From RYN-230 sp963841695 (GTDB lineage: Bacteria; Actinomycetota; Actinomycetes; Streptosporangiales; Streptosporangiaceae): a stretch of 64,000 nt of DNA. The DNA lies in assembly GCA_963841695.1 (NCBI GenBank), contig CAWJDQ010000006.1, positions 496,001 through 560,000 of the forward strand, written 5' to 3'. Shown here one piece after another: positions 26,250-35,394 of the stretch. The translations under genes were made by a program, and so were the position numbers. Numbering within the stretch: position 1 is the first letter of the stretch; each line of letters opens with the position of its first letter. A model generated the notes under the pieces. That model had not been told where the DNA came from. It saw only the letters and a list, made by a program, of their open reading frames with translations, and did no database searches.

Positions 26250-26529
26250 ATGGGCATCATCGCCTGGATCGTCCTCGGCCTCGTCGCAGGCCTGCTCGCT
26301 GAACATGCTCATCCCGGGAAAGAGGTCACAGGGCCTCATCCTTACCTGCCTGATCGGCATCGCCGGAGCGCTCGGCGGCGGCTGGGTGGCGACCAGGCTG
26401 TTCCACGTCCACACCCTCGGCGGGTTCTTCAACCTGTCCACCTGGCTCACCGCCATCGCCGGGGCAGCGGTCCTGCTGCTGGCCTACCACCTGGTCTCGG
26501 GCCGGTCCGGCCGGGTCGCGCACCGCTGA
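26250..26529 (+). CDS. GlsB/YeaQ/YmgE-family membrane protein, one frameshift
   Basis: ATG 26250 gives MGIIAWIVLGLVAGLLA; after one extra base near 26298 the frame continues MLIPGKRSQGLILTCLIGIA, GALGGGWVATRLF and a final helix. The joined product (about 92 residues, three TM segments) is a transglycosylase-associated/stress-response small membrane protein. It precedes a CsbD-like gene, both commonly part of general stress regulons. Confidence 0.8.
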
Positions 26530-26686
26530 CCCCGGCCGCCACCCGGGACTGCCGTCGCCGCAGCGGCGACGGCAGTCCCGCGGCCTGCCGTCCTGAATGA
26601 ACCGCGAACCCCGGGGCAGATGCCGCTGGGCAGGAACACACGGGAGCCGGCGCCAGCCCGGCCCGGCCGTCTCGGCGGAGGATGCG

Positions 26687-26881
26687 GTGAGCTTCTTTAA
26701 CAAAGTCAGGAACCGGGCTCAGGTGACCAGGGGCCGCGCCAAGCAAAAGGTCGGCCGGGCCACGAACAACCGGCGTCTGCAGGCTGAAGGCCTGGCTGAC
26801 CGGATGAGCGGGAACGCGAAGCAGTTCGGCGAGGACCTCAAGGACACGGGCAAGAACGTCAGGCGCAGGTTCAGCCGGTAG
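26687..26881 (+). CDS. CsbD-like stress protein
   Basis: 64 residues from GTG 26687 with GGAGGA upstream. Short, very basic helical protein: FNKVRNRAQVTRGRAKQKVG, LADRMSGNAKQFGEDLKDTG, ending RRRFSR; this matches the CsbD/UPF0337 pattern. Family members are induced by general stress; molecular function unknown. Confidence 0.7.
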   Translation: MSFFNKVRNRAQVTRGRAKQKVGRATNNRRLQAEGLADRMSGNAKQFGEDLKDTGKNVRRRFSR

Positions 26882-26924
26882 CGCGGCCCGGGCGCGGCCG
26901 GCGGGTGGTGATAGACAGGGATTC

Positions 26925-27380
26925 ATGGCCACGAACCTCGTCTCCGCTGAACGGACGGTAGCCGCGCCGCCGGCCGTGGTGTACGGCTATATCGCGGACA
27001 TGCGCGGGCACCATCCGCAGTTCCTGCCCCCGGCGTTCGCTGATTTCCAGGTCGAGTCGGGCGGTGTGGGGGCGGGCACGATCACCCGCTACACGCTGAC
27101 CGCCGGCGGCCGCACCCGCCGGTACCGGATGACGGTGGCCGAGCCCGAGCCCGGCCGCGTCCTCACCGAGTCCGACACCGGCTCCAGCGCGGTCACGACG
27201 TTCACCGTCACCCCCCAGGGCAGCCAGGCCCTGGTGCGGATCTCCACCACCTGGGAGGGCGCGGGCGGGATCGGCGGCTTCTTTGAGCGCCTGTTCGCCC
27301 CGCGGGTGATGCGCAGCCTGTACACCGACGAGCTGGAGCGGCTGGACGCCTACGCCCGCGCGCACCGCGGCACGCCGTAA
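26925..27380 (+). CDS. START-like (SRPBCC) protein
   Basis: 151 residues from ATG 26925. VSAERTVAAPPAVVYGYIAD, then YRMTVAEPEPGRVLTESD, TTFTVTP and a long C-terminal helix (MRSLYTDELERLDAYAR). Complete polyketide cyclase/dehydrase-like hydrophobic-ligand fold. Ligand unknown; solitary. Confidence 0.85.
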   Translation: MATNLVSAERTVAAPPAVVYGYIADMRGHHPQFLPPAFADFQVESGGVGAGTITRYTLTAGGRTRRYRMTVAEPEPGRVLTESDTGSSAVTTFTVTPQGSQALVRISTTWEGAGGIGGFFERLFAPRVMRSLYTDELERLDAYARAHRGTP

Positions 27381-27496
27381 GCGGGGCCGGCCAGGCTGGC
27401 TGCCTCCCCTACCGCAAAGCGCCGCCCCCGGGCCCTGAATCCCCGACCGGGACGGTTTACCGTTCCCGGATAAGCGCAGAGAGGAATACCGGAGCC

Positions 27497-28557
27497 GTGG
27501 GCTGTGAGGTCTCCTGGTTCAGCGCCCTGTGCGACGACGACTATGAGTTCCTGGGCGAGACCGACAGCCAGCTACTGTCAGGCTGGGAGCACTGCCGTAA
27601 CATTGCCCTGGTCGCGGAGCAGGCTGGTTACGACAACCTGCTGCTGCCTTCCGGGTACAGCATGGGAATCGACTCGATCGCATTCGCGGCCGGGATGGCT
27701 CCGCTGCTTCAGCGGATGCAGTTGCTGGTCGCCGTCCGGATGGGCGAGATGTGGCCGCCGCAGCTGGCCCGCCAGCTCGCCACTATCGATCACATGCTCG
27801 GCGGCCGGCTCACCATCAACATAATTTCTTCTGACCTGCCCGGCCAGGCACTCGAATCCAGCCTCCGATACCGCCGGACCCTCGAATTCATGCATGTCCT
27901 GCGCGATGTGCTCAACGGATCCCGCGTGGACCTGCACGGCGAGTTCTTTGACGCGACCGTGAACGCGCCGCGGCTGCGCCGGCCCGCGGCGGCTGCCCGC
28001 CGTTCTATTTCGGCGGCCTGTCCGAAGCGGCGCGTGAGGTCGCCGCGCAGGCGGCCGATGTCTACCTGATGTGGCCGGACACCATGACCGGAGTTGAGGC
28101 TGTCCTCACCGACATGCGCGCCCGCGCGGCCCGCTACGGCCGCGAGCTCCGGTTCGGCTACCGGGCGCACGTCATTGTCCGGCCCACCGAGCAGGAGGCC
28201 CGTGCGGCCGCCCGGCGCCTGGTTTCACGGCTGGACGACGCGGCCGGGGAATCGATCCGCCGGCGGTCCCTGGACACCACGTCGGCGGGCACGCGACGGC
28301 AGAACCAGCTCAGGGACCTGGCCGACGAGGACGGGTATGCCGAGCCCAACCTGTGGACCGGGATCGGCCGTGCGCGGTCCGGCGCCGGGGCGGCGATCGT
28401 GGGCGATCCCGGCCAGGTGCTAGCCAAGATCCGCGGCTACGCGGACCTCGGCCTCGAGGCCTTCATCCTGTCCGGTTACCCGCATGCGGCTGAGGCCGAC
28501 CTGTTCGCCCGGCATGTGCTGCCCCATCTCGACCACGGCCCCCTGTTCCCCCGCTGA
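27497..28557 (+). CDS. luciferase-like monooxygenase (alkanesulfonate monooxygenase type), one frameshift
   Basis: GTG 27497 starts CEVSWFSALCDDDYEFLGE, continuing AGYDNLLLPSGYSMGIDS and MGEMWPPQLARQLATIDHML; a one-base shift near 27985 separates it from PPFYFGGLSEAAREVAAQAA and the rest (YRAHVIVRPTEQEARAAAR, GDPGQVLAKIRGYADLGLEA). Corrected length is about 353 residues. It resembles SsuD-type FMNH2-dependent monooxygenases. No flavin reductase or sulfonate transporter is adjacent. Confidence 0.8.
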
Positions 28558-28609
28558 GGCGACGCGGCCGGCCGCGTCGCCCGTCCTCGCGTGGGCTAAC
28601 GTCGGCGTC

Positions 28610-29155
28610 ATGCCTGCCGGAGACGCCGGGAATCCCCCCCGGGTGCGATCGTGGATTACCCCGAAGGCGGTGAAGGGCGGTGCGAGCGGCATCGAGGGCC
28701 TGGGGGTGCACGCGATCGAGCCGATCCCGTCCGGCGAAGTGGTCGCGGTCAAGGGCGGCCATATCGTGTCCGGCGAGATCGTCGCGGGCCTGCCTGAGTC
28801 GATCAGGGACTCGGCGTTCCAGATCGCGGCGGACCGTTTCCTGGCCGCGCTGACCCGGGACGAACACGACGGCGTGATGATGCGGGTGAACCACTCGTGC
28901 GAGCCGAATGTGGGCCTGGGCGGCAACGTCCTGCTGGTGAGCATGCGGGACATCGCCGCCGGCGAGGAGCTCACGCTCGACTACGCGCTGTTCCTGGCCG
29001 ACCCGGACTTCGCCATGGCCTGCCACTGCGAGGCGGTGACCTGCCGGGGAACCGTGACCGGAACCGACTGGACACGTGCCGACCTGCAGGAACGCTACCG
29101 GGGCTGGTTCTCCTGGTGGCTGCAGCAGAAGATCACCGCCCTGCGGCGGGGGTAA
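28610..29155 (+). CDS. SET-domain protein
   Basis: 181 residues from ATG 28610. The SET core is complete: GIEGLGVHAIEPIPSGEVVA, the NHSCEPNVG pseudoknot motif, GEELTLDYALF with the catalytic Tyr, and a post-SET-like CHCEAVTCRG cluster of three cysteines. Such lysine methyltransferase folds are uncommon in bacteria and imply protein-lysine methylation or a transferred eukaryotic-type gene. Substrate unknown. It lies 128 bases before the TetR/P450 cassette. Confidence 0.85.
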   Translation: MPAGDAGNPPRVRSWITPKAVKGGASGIEGLGVHAIEPIPSGEVVAVKGGHIVSGEIVAGLPESIRDSAFQIAADRFLAALTRDEHDGVMMRVNHSCEPNVGLGGNVLLVSMRDIAAGEELTLDYALFLADPDFAMACHCEAVTCRGTVTGTDWTRADLQERYRGWFSWWLQQKITALRRG

Positions 29156-29247
29156 TCCTGCCTGCGCCACTCCCCCGTGCCGGTCCGATCGCGGCGGCCC
29201 GGAGGTGGCGGTCCGATCGCGGCCGTCCGGTCGTGGCGATGCTGGCC

Positions 29248-29285
29248 TTGACGAATCATATGAACGTTCTTTTAATTTGGTTCAT
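29248..29285 (+). promoter_or_regulatory. sigma70-type promoter with overlapping operator, leaderless start
   Basis: TTGACG (29248-29253), a 17-base spacer and TTTAAT (29271-29276) precede the TetR ATG at 29284 by seven bases, so the mRNA is probably leaderless. The palindrome GAACGTTC (29262-29269) sits in the spacer, and ATGAAC (29260-29265) is inversely repeated as GTTCAT (29280-29285) across the -10. This suits self-repression by the TetR protein. Confidence 0.65.
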
Positions 29286-30216
29286 GGGCCGCATCGCGGG
29301 CGTCACCGCCGCCGAGACGCGCGAGCGCCTGCTGCGCGCGGCGGCCGACGTGTTCGCCGACCGGGGGTTCGACGGCACCCGGGTGGCCGGCATCGCGGCG
29401 GCCGCGGGCGTCAGCAACGGCGCACTGTACGCGCACTTCGCCTCGAAAGCGGACCTGCTCGTGGACGCGCTGCGGACGCACGGGCGGGGCCTGCTCGCCG
29501 ACGTGTTCGCCGCTGAGCCCGACGTGCCGCTCACCGAGCTGCTGCTCCTCATCGGGCGGCGGCTGCCCCGCCCCCGTGACCCCCGCGGGTACCTCATGGT
29601 CGAGGCCCTGGCCGCAGCCCGGCGGGACGAGGATGTCGCCCGGCCGATGCGCGACTACGTGGGTGAACGTGCCGACTGGCTCGCGGCACTCATGCGTTGC
29701 GCCCAGCGCGACGGCGAGCTCGACCCGGCGCTGTCGCCGGACGCGCTCGCCCACTTCTGCCTCCTGCTCGCCATGGGCAGCGCGCTCATCCCGCCGGACC
29801 TGCACGCGGTGGACGAGGACGAGTGGGCCGCGCTGCTCTCCCGGGTGGTCGCCGCCCTCGCCCCCGCTGCCCGGCGCGCAGAGCCGCGCCCCAGCCGCCC
29901 CCGGCCCAGACAGCCACACCACCGGCAGCCACACCACCGGCAGCCACACCACCGGCAGCCACACCACCGGCAGCCACACCACCGGCGCCGTCGCCGCACC
30001 GTCAGGAGCAGCACCGTGAAAGTGCAGATCGACTCCGGCCGCTGCCAGGGGCACGGCCGCTGCTACGACATCGCCCCCGGCCTGTTCGGCGACGACGATG
30101 AGGGCTATGGCCGGGTCCTCGGCGACGGCCTCGTGCCGCCGGGCCAGGACCACGAGGCCCGCCTCGCGGTGGCGAACTGCCCCGAGCAGGCGATCACGCT
30201 GACCGGCGGGTTGTGA
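29284..30216 (+). CDS. TetR-family regulator in one frame with ferredoxin
   Basis: The regulator starts at ATG 29284. HTH: AAETRERLLRAAADVFADRG, VAGIAAAAGVSNGALYAHFA; ligand domain to about residue 200 (ALSPDALAHFCLLLAMGS, WAALLSRVVAALAP). There is then no stop: the frame passes through five HRQPH-like repeats and continues in phase through the whole ferredoxin to 30216, a 310-residue open frame. The ferredoxin has its own start (30016), so two proteins are likely, but a fusion is possible. A one-base shift would give the regulator a TGA at 30017 overlapping that start. Confidence 0.75.
   Translation: MGRIAGVTAAETRERLLRAAADVFADRGFDGTRVAGIAAAAGVSNGALYAHFASKADLLVDALRTHGRGLLADVFAAEPDVPLTELLLLIGRRLPRPRDPRGYLMVEALAAARRDEDVARPMRDYVGERADWLAALMRCAQRDGELDPALSPDALAHFCLLLAMGSALIPPDLHAVDEDEWAALLSRVVAALAPAARRAEPRPSRPRPRQPHHRQPHHRQPHHRQPHHRQPHHRRRRRTVRSSTVKVQIDSGRCQGHGRCYDIAPGLFGDDDEGYGRVLGDGLVPPGQDHEARLAVANCPEQAITLTGGL
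29911..29985 (+). repeat. five perfect copies of a 15-bp tandem repeat
   Basis: CAGCCACACCACCGG is repeated five times without a mismatch between the TetR body and the ferredoxin. The unit is a multiple of three, so copy changes keep the frame. In the regulator frame it encodes a His/Arg/Gln/Pro linker. Perfect identity implies recent expansion. Confidence 0.95.
30016..30216 (+). CDS. [3Fe-4S]-type ferredoxin
   Basis: 66 residues from GTG 30016 with AGGAG eight bases upstream. VQIDSGRCQGHGRCYDIAPG has the C-x2-H-x2-C arrangement and NCPEQAI the last Cys-Pro; the second canonical Cys is His, as in P450-partner ferredoxins. It ends one base before the P450 ATG and is its natural electron donor. 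Confidence 0.85.
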   Translation: MKVQIDSGRCQGHGRCYDIAPGLFGDDDEGYGRVLGDGLVPPGQDHEARLAVANCPEQAITLTGGL

Positions 30217-30217
30217 G

Positions 30218-31489
30218 ATGGCCGTCGATGATCGCTTCACCCAAGGCTTCCAGGAACCCGGCGACGAGCGGCCCCTCGGCGTCCGGAGCGAGATCATCAC
30301 CGGACCGGTCTCGGACTGGGCGACCGACTTCTCCCACCTCGAGCCGGAGTGGTCCGCCGATCCCTACCCGATCCAGGACGACCTGCGGCAGCGGTGCCCG
30401 ATCGCGCACACCAGCCGGTTCGGCGGCGCCTGGCTGCCGACCCGGTATGAGGATGTCGCGGCGATCGCGTACGACACCGAGCGCTTCTCGTCGCGGTCGA
30501 TCATCCTGAGCAACTTCCGGCCGCCCCGGGAACTGGCGCCGATCGGCGGCTCGCCACCCATCTCCTCTGACCCGCCGTTCCATCACGACGCGCGCAAGCT
30601 GCTGCTCCCCGCGTTCACCCGGACCGCGATCGAGAGGCAGGAGCCGGCCACGAGGGCGTTCTGCCACTCCCTCGTCGACGCGTTCGAGGGACGGGAGGTC
30701 GTCGACGCCGCCCGCGACTACGCGCAGCACATCCCGATGCGGGTCATCGCCGACATGCTCGGCTTCCCGCCGCAGGACGGGCCGCAGTTCCGCGAGTTCG
30801 TCGAGAACCTGCTCGAAGGGATCAACCTGCCGCCCGAGGAACGCGTCGAGCGCGTCGGCGAGCTGTTCGACTACCTGCTCGCCCAGGTCAACGACCACCT
30901 TGCCGATCCGCGCGCAGACCTCACCAGCTACCTGATCGACGCGGAGCTCTACGGCCGCAAGCTCGACCCGTCGCACGTCGTCGGCACGATGGCCCTGCTG
31001 CTCATCGCCGGCATCGACACGAGCTGGAGTGCGATCGGCGCGTCCCTGTGGCATCTCGCCCGGACCCCCGCGGACCGCGAGCGGCTGGTCGCCGAACCGG
31101 GGCTGCTGCCGACCGCCCTGGAGGAGTTCCTCCGCGCCTACGCGCCCGTCACCATGGCCCGGCTGGTCAAGGAAGACATGCACTGGCACGGCGTGGACAT
31201 GAAGGCCGACGACTGGGTCCTGCTGTCGTTCCCGGCCGCCAACCGTGACCCGGCGCAGTTCGACCGGGCCGGCGACGTCATCATCGACCGCGAGATCAAC
31301 CGGCACGCCGCCTTCGGCCTGGGCATCCACCGCTGCGTGGGCTCCCACCTGGCCCGCATGGAACTCCGGGTCGCGCTCGAAGTCTGGCTCCAGCGGATCC
31401 CGGCGTTCACCCTCGCGGATCCCCCCGCGGTGACCTGGGCCGCGGGCCAGATCCGCGGGCCGCGCACCCTCCCGCTGCGCATCCGCTGA
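30218..31489 (+). CDS. cytochrome P450
   Basis: 423 residues from ATG 30218. I-helix oxygen-binding LLIAGIDTSWS, K-helix EEFLRAY (ExxR), and heme-binding FGLGIHRCVGSHLARME with the proximal Cys. The EFG region and PPEER stretch are normal for soluble bacterial P450s (CYP105/107-like in size). It is preceded by its ferredoxin and a TetR repressor, so this is a regulated oxidation cassette; a ferredoxin reductase is not nearby. Substrate unknown. Confidence 0.93.
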   Translation: MAVDDRFTQGFQEPGDERPLGVRSEIITGPVSDWATDFSHLEPEWSADPYPIQDDLRQRCPIAHTSRFGGAWLPTRYEDVAAIAYDTERFSSRSIILSNFRPPRELAPIGGSPPISSDPPFHHDARKLLLPAFTRTAIERQEPATRAFCHSLVDAFEGREVVDAARDYAQHIPMRVIADMLGFPPQDGPQFREFVENLLEGINLPPEERVERVGELFDYLLAQVNDHLADPRADLTSYLIDAELYGRKLDPSHVVGTMALLLIAGIDTSWSAIGASLWHLARTPADRERLVAEPGLLPTALEEFLRAYAPVTMARLVKEDMHWHGVDMKADDWVLLSFPAANRDPAQFDRAGDVIIDREINRHAAFGLGIHRCVGSHLARMELRVALEVWLQRIPAFTLADPPAVTWAAGQIRGPRTLPLRIR

Positions 31490-31528
31490 GCTGGCGGCGA
31501 GCCGCGGCCGAACACGGACGGAGCGGGA

Positions 31529-32748
31529 ATGCGGGTCGTAGTGGCGGGAGCCGGGTTCGCCGGGCTGATGGCGGCGCACCGGATGGCCCAGGCGGGCCAC
31601 GAGGTGGTGCTGCTGGAGGCCCGCGACCGGGTCGGCGGCCGGGTGTGGTCACAGGAGCTCATCCCTGGTGACCCCCGGACCGTGGTCGAGCGGGGTGCGG
31701 AGTTCGTGCTCGACGGCTACGACGTGCTGCGGACGGTGCTGGCCGACCTGGGCCTGACCCTGGCCGATACGGCCATGTCCTACTACTGGCGGGAGTACCG
31801 CGGCGGGTCGGCTCCGACCGGCCAGGAGGTGGCCCGCTGCGCGGCGGCGGTGGCGGCCGCCGCGGCCACGGCGGCCCCGGGCACGTCGCTGGCGCAGGTG
31901 GTGGCGGGCTGGCCGGGCTCGCCGGCGCTGGCCGGGTACCGGTCACGGGTCGAGGTCACCAACGGCGTCGGCGCCGGCCTGCTCGCCGCCGCCGCGGTCA
32001 GCGACATCACCGCCGGGTTCGGGCGCCGTCCGTCGTGGCGGGTGGCCGGCGGTAACCAGCGGGTGGCCCACGGGCTGGCCAGCCGTCTGGGGGCGGCGGT
32101 GCGGCTGAACCACCCGGTGCGGTCCATCAAGCACGATGACGCGGGGGTCCGGATGCTCACCGACGACGGGGAGGCCGCGGGCGACGCGGCGATCGTCGCG
32201 GTCCCCATGGCCGTGCTGCGCGGCCTGCCCTTCACGCCGCCGGTGCCTGACGTCGTCCGGGGCGCGTGGCAGCGCGCGGGCCTGGCCCATAACGCCAAGC
32301 TGCACGCGCCGCTGACCGGGGCGGCGGAGGCCTCCGCGGTGCAGAGCGTGCCGGGGAAATTCTGGACCTGGACTGCGGCCGACGCGACGGGGCAGATCCA
32401 GCCGGTCGTGCACGCCTTCGGCGGCACCGAGGAAGGCCTGGCCGCCTTGGGCGTCGCGGACGGTCCCGCGACCTGGGCGTCCCGGGTCGCCGCGCTCCGT
32501 CCCGAGCTGGCCGTGGACACCGGCCGGGCCCTGCTCACCACCTGGAACGACGATCCCTGGCCGGCGAGTCGTACTCCGCGCTGACCGTCGCCGCGGCGGG
32601 CGGGGACGAGGAACTGCTGGCCGTCCCCGCCGGGCGGGTCCACTTCGCCGGTGAGCACACCGCCGGTGACTGGGCGGGCCTGATGGAAGGAGCGCTCCGG
32701 TCCGGCGAGCGCGCGGCCCGCGAGGTCCTGGCCAGCTTCGGCCACTAG
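31529..32748 (+). CDS. flavin monoamine oxidase-like protein, one frameshift
   Basis: ATG 31529; dinucleotide motif VVVAGAGFAGLMAAHRMAQA and EARDRVGGRVWS at the N-terminus, then a substrate domain. A one-base loss near 32562 shifts the frame (WNDDPW | GESYSAL); the C-terminus VHFAGEHTAGDWAGLMEGAL is the expected FAD-binding tail, ending 32748. Corrected length is about 405 residues. Amine oxidase family; the substrate is unknown. Its stop overlaps that of the convergent GH79-like gene. Confidence 0.8.
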
Positions 32749-34296
32749 CCTCCGCTGCGGATCCTGACCACGGCGGCGGTGGCGGCCGCGACGGTCAGGG
32801 TGATGCCCGCCTGCGGATCGGCTGGCAGGGGGGTCCATTCGCCCGCCCACGGGCCGTCACCGGTGATCACGGCGCCGCCGAGCGTGGCCCGGGCCCCGGT
32901 GGCATCCCCTGGCTCCCCGCCGGCCAGCGTCATGACCTCCGCGCCGGGCCGGGCCGCCCGGCGGGGCGATCGTGACCGCGGCGCCCGCCGCGTCCGCCCC
33001 CTGCGTCTTGTTGATGACCGTGAGATAGTCGGCGCCGTCGCCGCGCACGGCGTAGGCGGTCAGGTTGATCCCGTCGCCGTTCCCGATCTGCACTGGCTGC
33101 GCCCGCCCGGCTGAGCCCACCGTGAACGCCGTGATGCCGTAGCCCTTCGGCGTGGTCGCGAAGCCGCCGCCACCCGCCGGGTCCGGCACGATCGTGTCGG
33201 TGTCGAGCCACTGCTTGTTGTGGAAGTTCACGCCGTCGGCGCCGTGCGCGGCCCACCAGTGCAGGAAGTCCAGCGTCCACAGCGCCGAGGCGAACGCGTT
33301 GCTCGCGCCCGGAACCCCGCCCAGGTAGTCGTTCGCCTCGGTGAGCCGGTAGCGCAGGCCCGCCGCGGCCACCGGGGCCAGGTGGGTGGCGTAAAACCAC
33401 GGGTAGGGCGTGTAGGTGGTGCCCCGGGGCTGCGAGCCGACCGCGGTGCCGTTCACCCAGTCGGGCGACAGCATGTTGGCGATGGCCTGCTGGGCGCTGG
33501 TCCGGCCCGGCCCGCCTCCCACGTAGTAGTGCTGCGTGACGTCGGCTATCTGGCCCGAGTCCCGTTCATCGGTGGCGAACCGCTGCGACCAGGACATCCC
33601 GCGGTCGGGGTCGGGGGTCCAGGTCATCGGGCTGTACGCCCCGGTGTCCGGGCCGGCCAGCGGCGCTCCCGGCGCCGCCTCCCGGACCGCGCCGGCCAGG
33701 CTGTGCCAGCGCGCCAGGTAGGACCCGTAGGCGCTGCCCGGCACCCCCGAGACCTCCTCGTAGATCGCCGGGTCGAGCGGATGGCCGTCGTAGGTGTGGA
33801 ACGCGTGCCAGTCCGGCTCGTTCCCGATGGCGAAGCTGGCCAGGTTTTCCCGGTAGCGGCGCCAGATGTATCCCGCTGCCTCAGCGTTGACCGAGTCCAG
33901 GTCGGGGATGGGCTTGGCGTCCGGGTTGAGCAGCCGCAGCGTGTAGATGACCCGCACCCCGGCCGCGGCGGCGAAAGCAAACAGCTGGTCGACTCCGGTG
34001 AACCCGTCGCGGCCGGTCCCCGCGGGAATGAAATTGTCCACCGAGCCGCCGCCGACCCGCAGGTTACGCAGCCCCAGGTTGCGGAACAGGGTGACCAGCG
34101 ACTCGTGGTCCGGGCTGAACAGGTAGCCGTCCACGCCGGCGTTGCCGGCGTTGAGCGGCCCCCGCTCGAAACTCAGCCCCGCGAAATCATCCGGGATCGC
34201 CGGTCCCGCAGGCCCGGAACCGATCGTGATCGTGACGGGAGAGGCGTCCCGCAGCGGGGCACCCTGGTCCCGGTGCCTGGGATGTATCCAGCGCAT
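32745..34296 (-). CDS. GH79/GH30-like glycosidase, C-terminal frameshift
   Basis: From ATG 34296: TITIGSGPAGPAIPDDFAGL and LRVGGGSVDNF, acid/base FAIGNEPDWH, nucleophile YRLTEANDYLGG, and a C-terminal beta-domain (YLTVINKTQGADAAGAAVTI). A shift near 32945 separates the tail MTLAGGEPGDATGARATLGG, ending at 32745. Corrected length is about 516 residues. This matches the glycosyl hydrolase 79 C-terminal-domain group (beta-glucuronidase/heparanase-like). No signal peptide is visible, so the true start may lie elsewhere. Confidence 0.75.
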
Positions 34297-34337
34297 GAGC
34301 AGGTGATGCCCCCTCGCCGGAGCGGTCTAACCGCCGG

Positions 34338-35219
34338 TCACGTCCTGAGCAGGGCGGCGAGCTGGCGGGCGTTGGCCTGGGCGTAATCGCGGTAGCAGTT
34401 GTTGAACAGCACGTGGGTCTCGCGGGCCTGGCCGGCCAGCCCGGCGATCCGGGGAGCCCATTCCTGCAGCTCGCCGTCGGTGTAGCGGTAGCCGAACCGC
34501 TCGTGGATGTCCGTGCTGTCCCACTTATCCGAGTGGCCGTGCAGGCGGACCACGGCCAGGTCGGGGTCGGTGACGGCCAGCACCGGCGGGATGGAGTCCC
34601 GGTGGCCTTGCGGCATGTCCACGCCCACGTACGGCAGCCGGTGGCTGGCCAGGAAGTCGAGGGTCTCGGCCTGGTTGTCCGGCGTCATCCAGGTGGGATT
34701 GCGGAACTCCACGCACACCCGCCGCGGCGCCGCCTTCTCGGCGCAGGCCACGATGTAGTCCTTCCGGCTGCGGGAGATGGGGAACCAGAACGGGAACTGC
34801 AGCAGGATGGCCCCCAGCTTGCCGGCCTCGCGCAGCGGCTCGAGCGCGGACAGGAACCGCTCCCACGCCTGGCCGGTGACCGCCGGGTCGAGGTCTTTCA
34901 GGTAGACCCGGTCCTTGCCGGTCTTCTGCGCCGCCGGGCGCAGGTCGGCAGGCAGCGCCGCGACCCGGGTGGGGTGCTGGGTGAACAGGCTGAACGCCTT
35001 GACGTTGAAGGTGAACCCAGCCGGGGTCCGCGCGGCCCAGGCCGCAGCGGTCTGCTCGGCGGGCAGCGCGTAGTAGGTGGCGTCCACCTCGACCAGGCCG
35101 AATTGCCGGGCGTAGTACCGCAGCCGCTTCTCCGGCGTGTCCGCCTCGGGCGGGTACCAGCCCGACTCGATCAGCGTCCGGTCCGTCCACGACGCGGTAC
35201 CCACCCGGACTTCGCCCAT
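34338..35219 (-). CDS. DUF72 (YecE-like) protein
   Basis: 293 residues from ATG 35219. TIM-barrel DUF72: VRVGTASWTDRTLIESGWYP, YYARQFGLVEVDATYYALP, GFTFNVKAFSLFTQHP, LLQFPFWFPIS, VCVEFRNPTWM, VVRLHGHSDKWD and the terminal THVLFNNCYRDYAQANA. Widespread, function unknown. The longer start at 35345 overlaps the upstream region of the sedolisin gene and lacks support. Confidence 0.9.
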   Translation of the reverse strand: MGEVRVGTASWTDRTLIESGWYPPEADTPEKRLRYYARQFGLVEVDATYYALPAEQTAAAWAARTPAGFTFNVKAFSLFTQHPTRVAALPADLRPAAQKTGKDRVYLKDLDPAVTGQAWERFLSALEPLREAGKLGAILLQFPFWFPISRSRKDYIVACAEKAAPRRVCVEFRNPTWMTPDNQAETLDFLASHRLPYVGVDMPQGHRDSIPPVLAVTDPDLAVVRLHGHSDKWDSTDIHERFGYRYTDGELQEWAPRIAGLAGQARETHVLFNNCYRDYAQANARQLAALLRT

Positions 35220-35394
35220 AGCCGCAGCATAGGAACCCGCCCGGCCTGCCGCGCACTCCGGTGCTACGCGAATGAGGGATGCGGGACCCCAGGCGGCCTG
35301 CCTAGGCTCCGGGTGGACCGGCGTGTGCCGCCCAGGACTGGTCACCCGGTTTCCGGCTGCACGGACAGGCCGTTAGGTAGGAAAGGTGCCGGCG

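Noticed and set aside
27447..27469. Hairpin before the luciferase-like gene as terminator
   Set aside because: The stem has a bulge and no T run follows; too weak to call.
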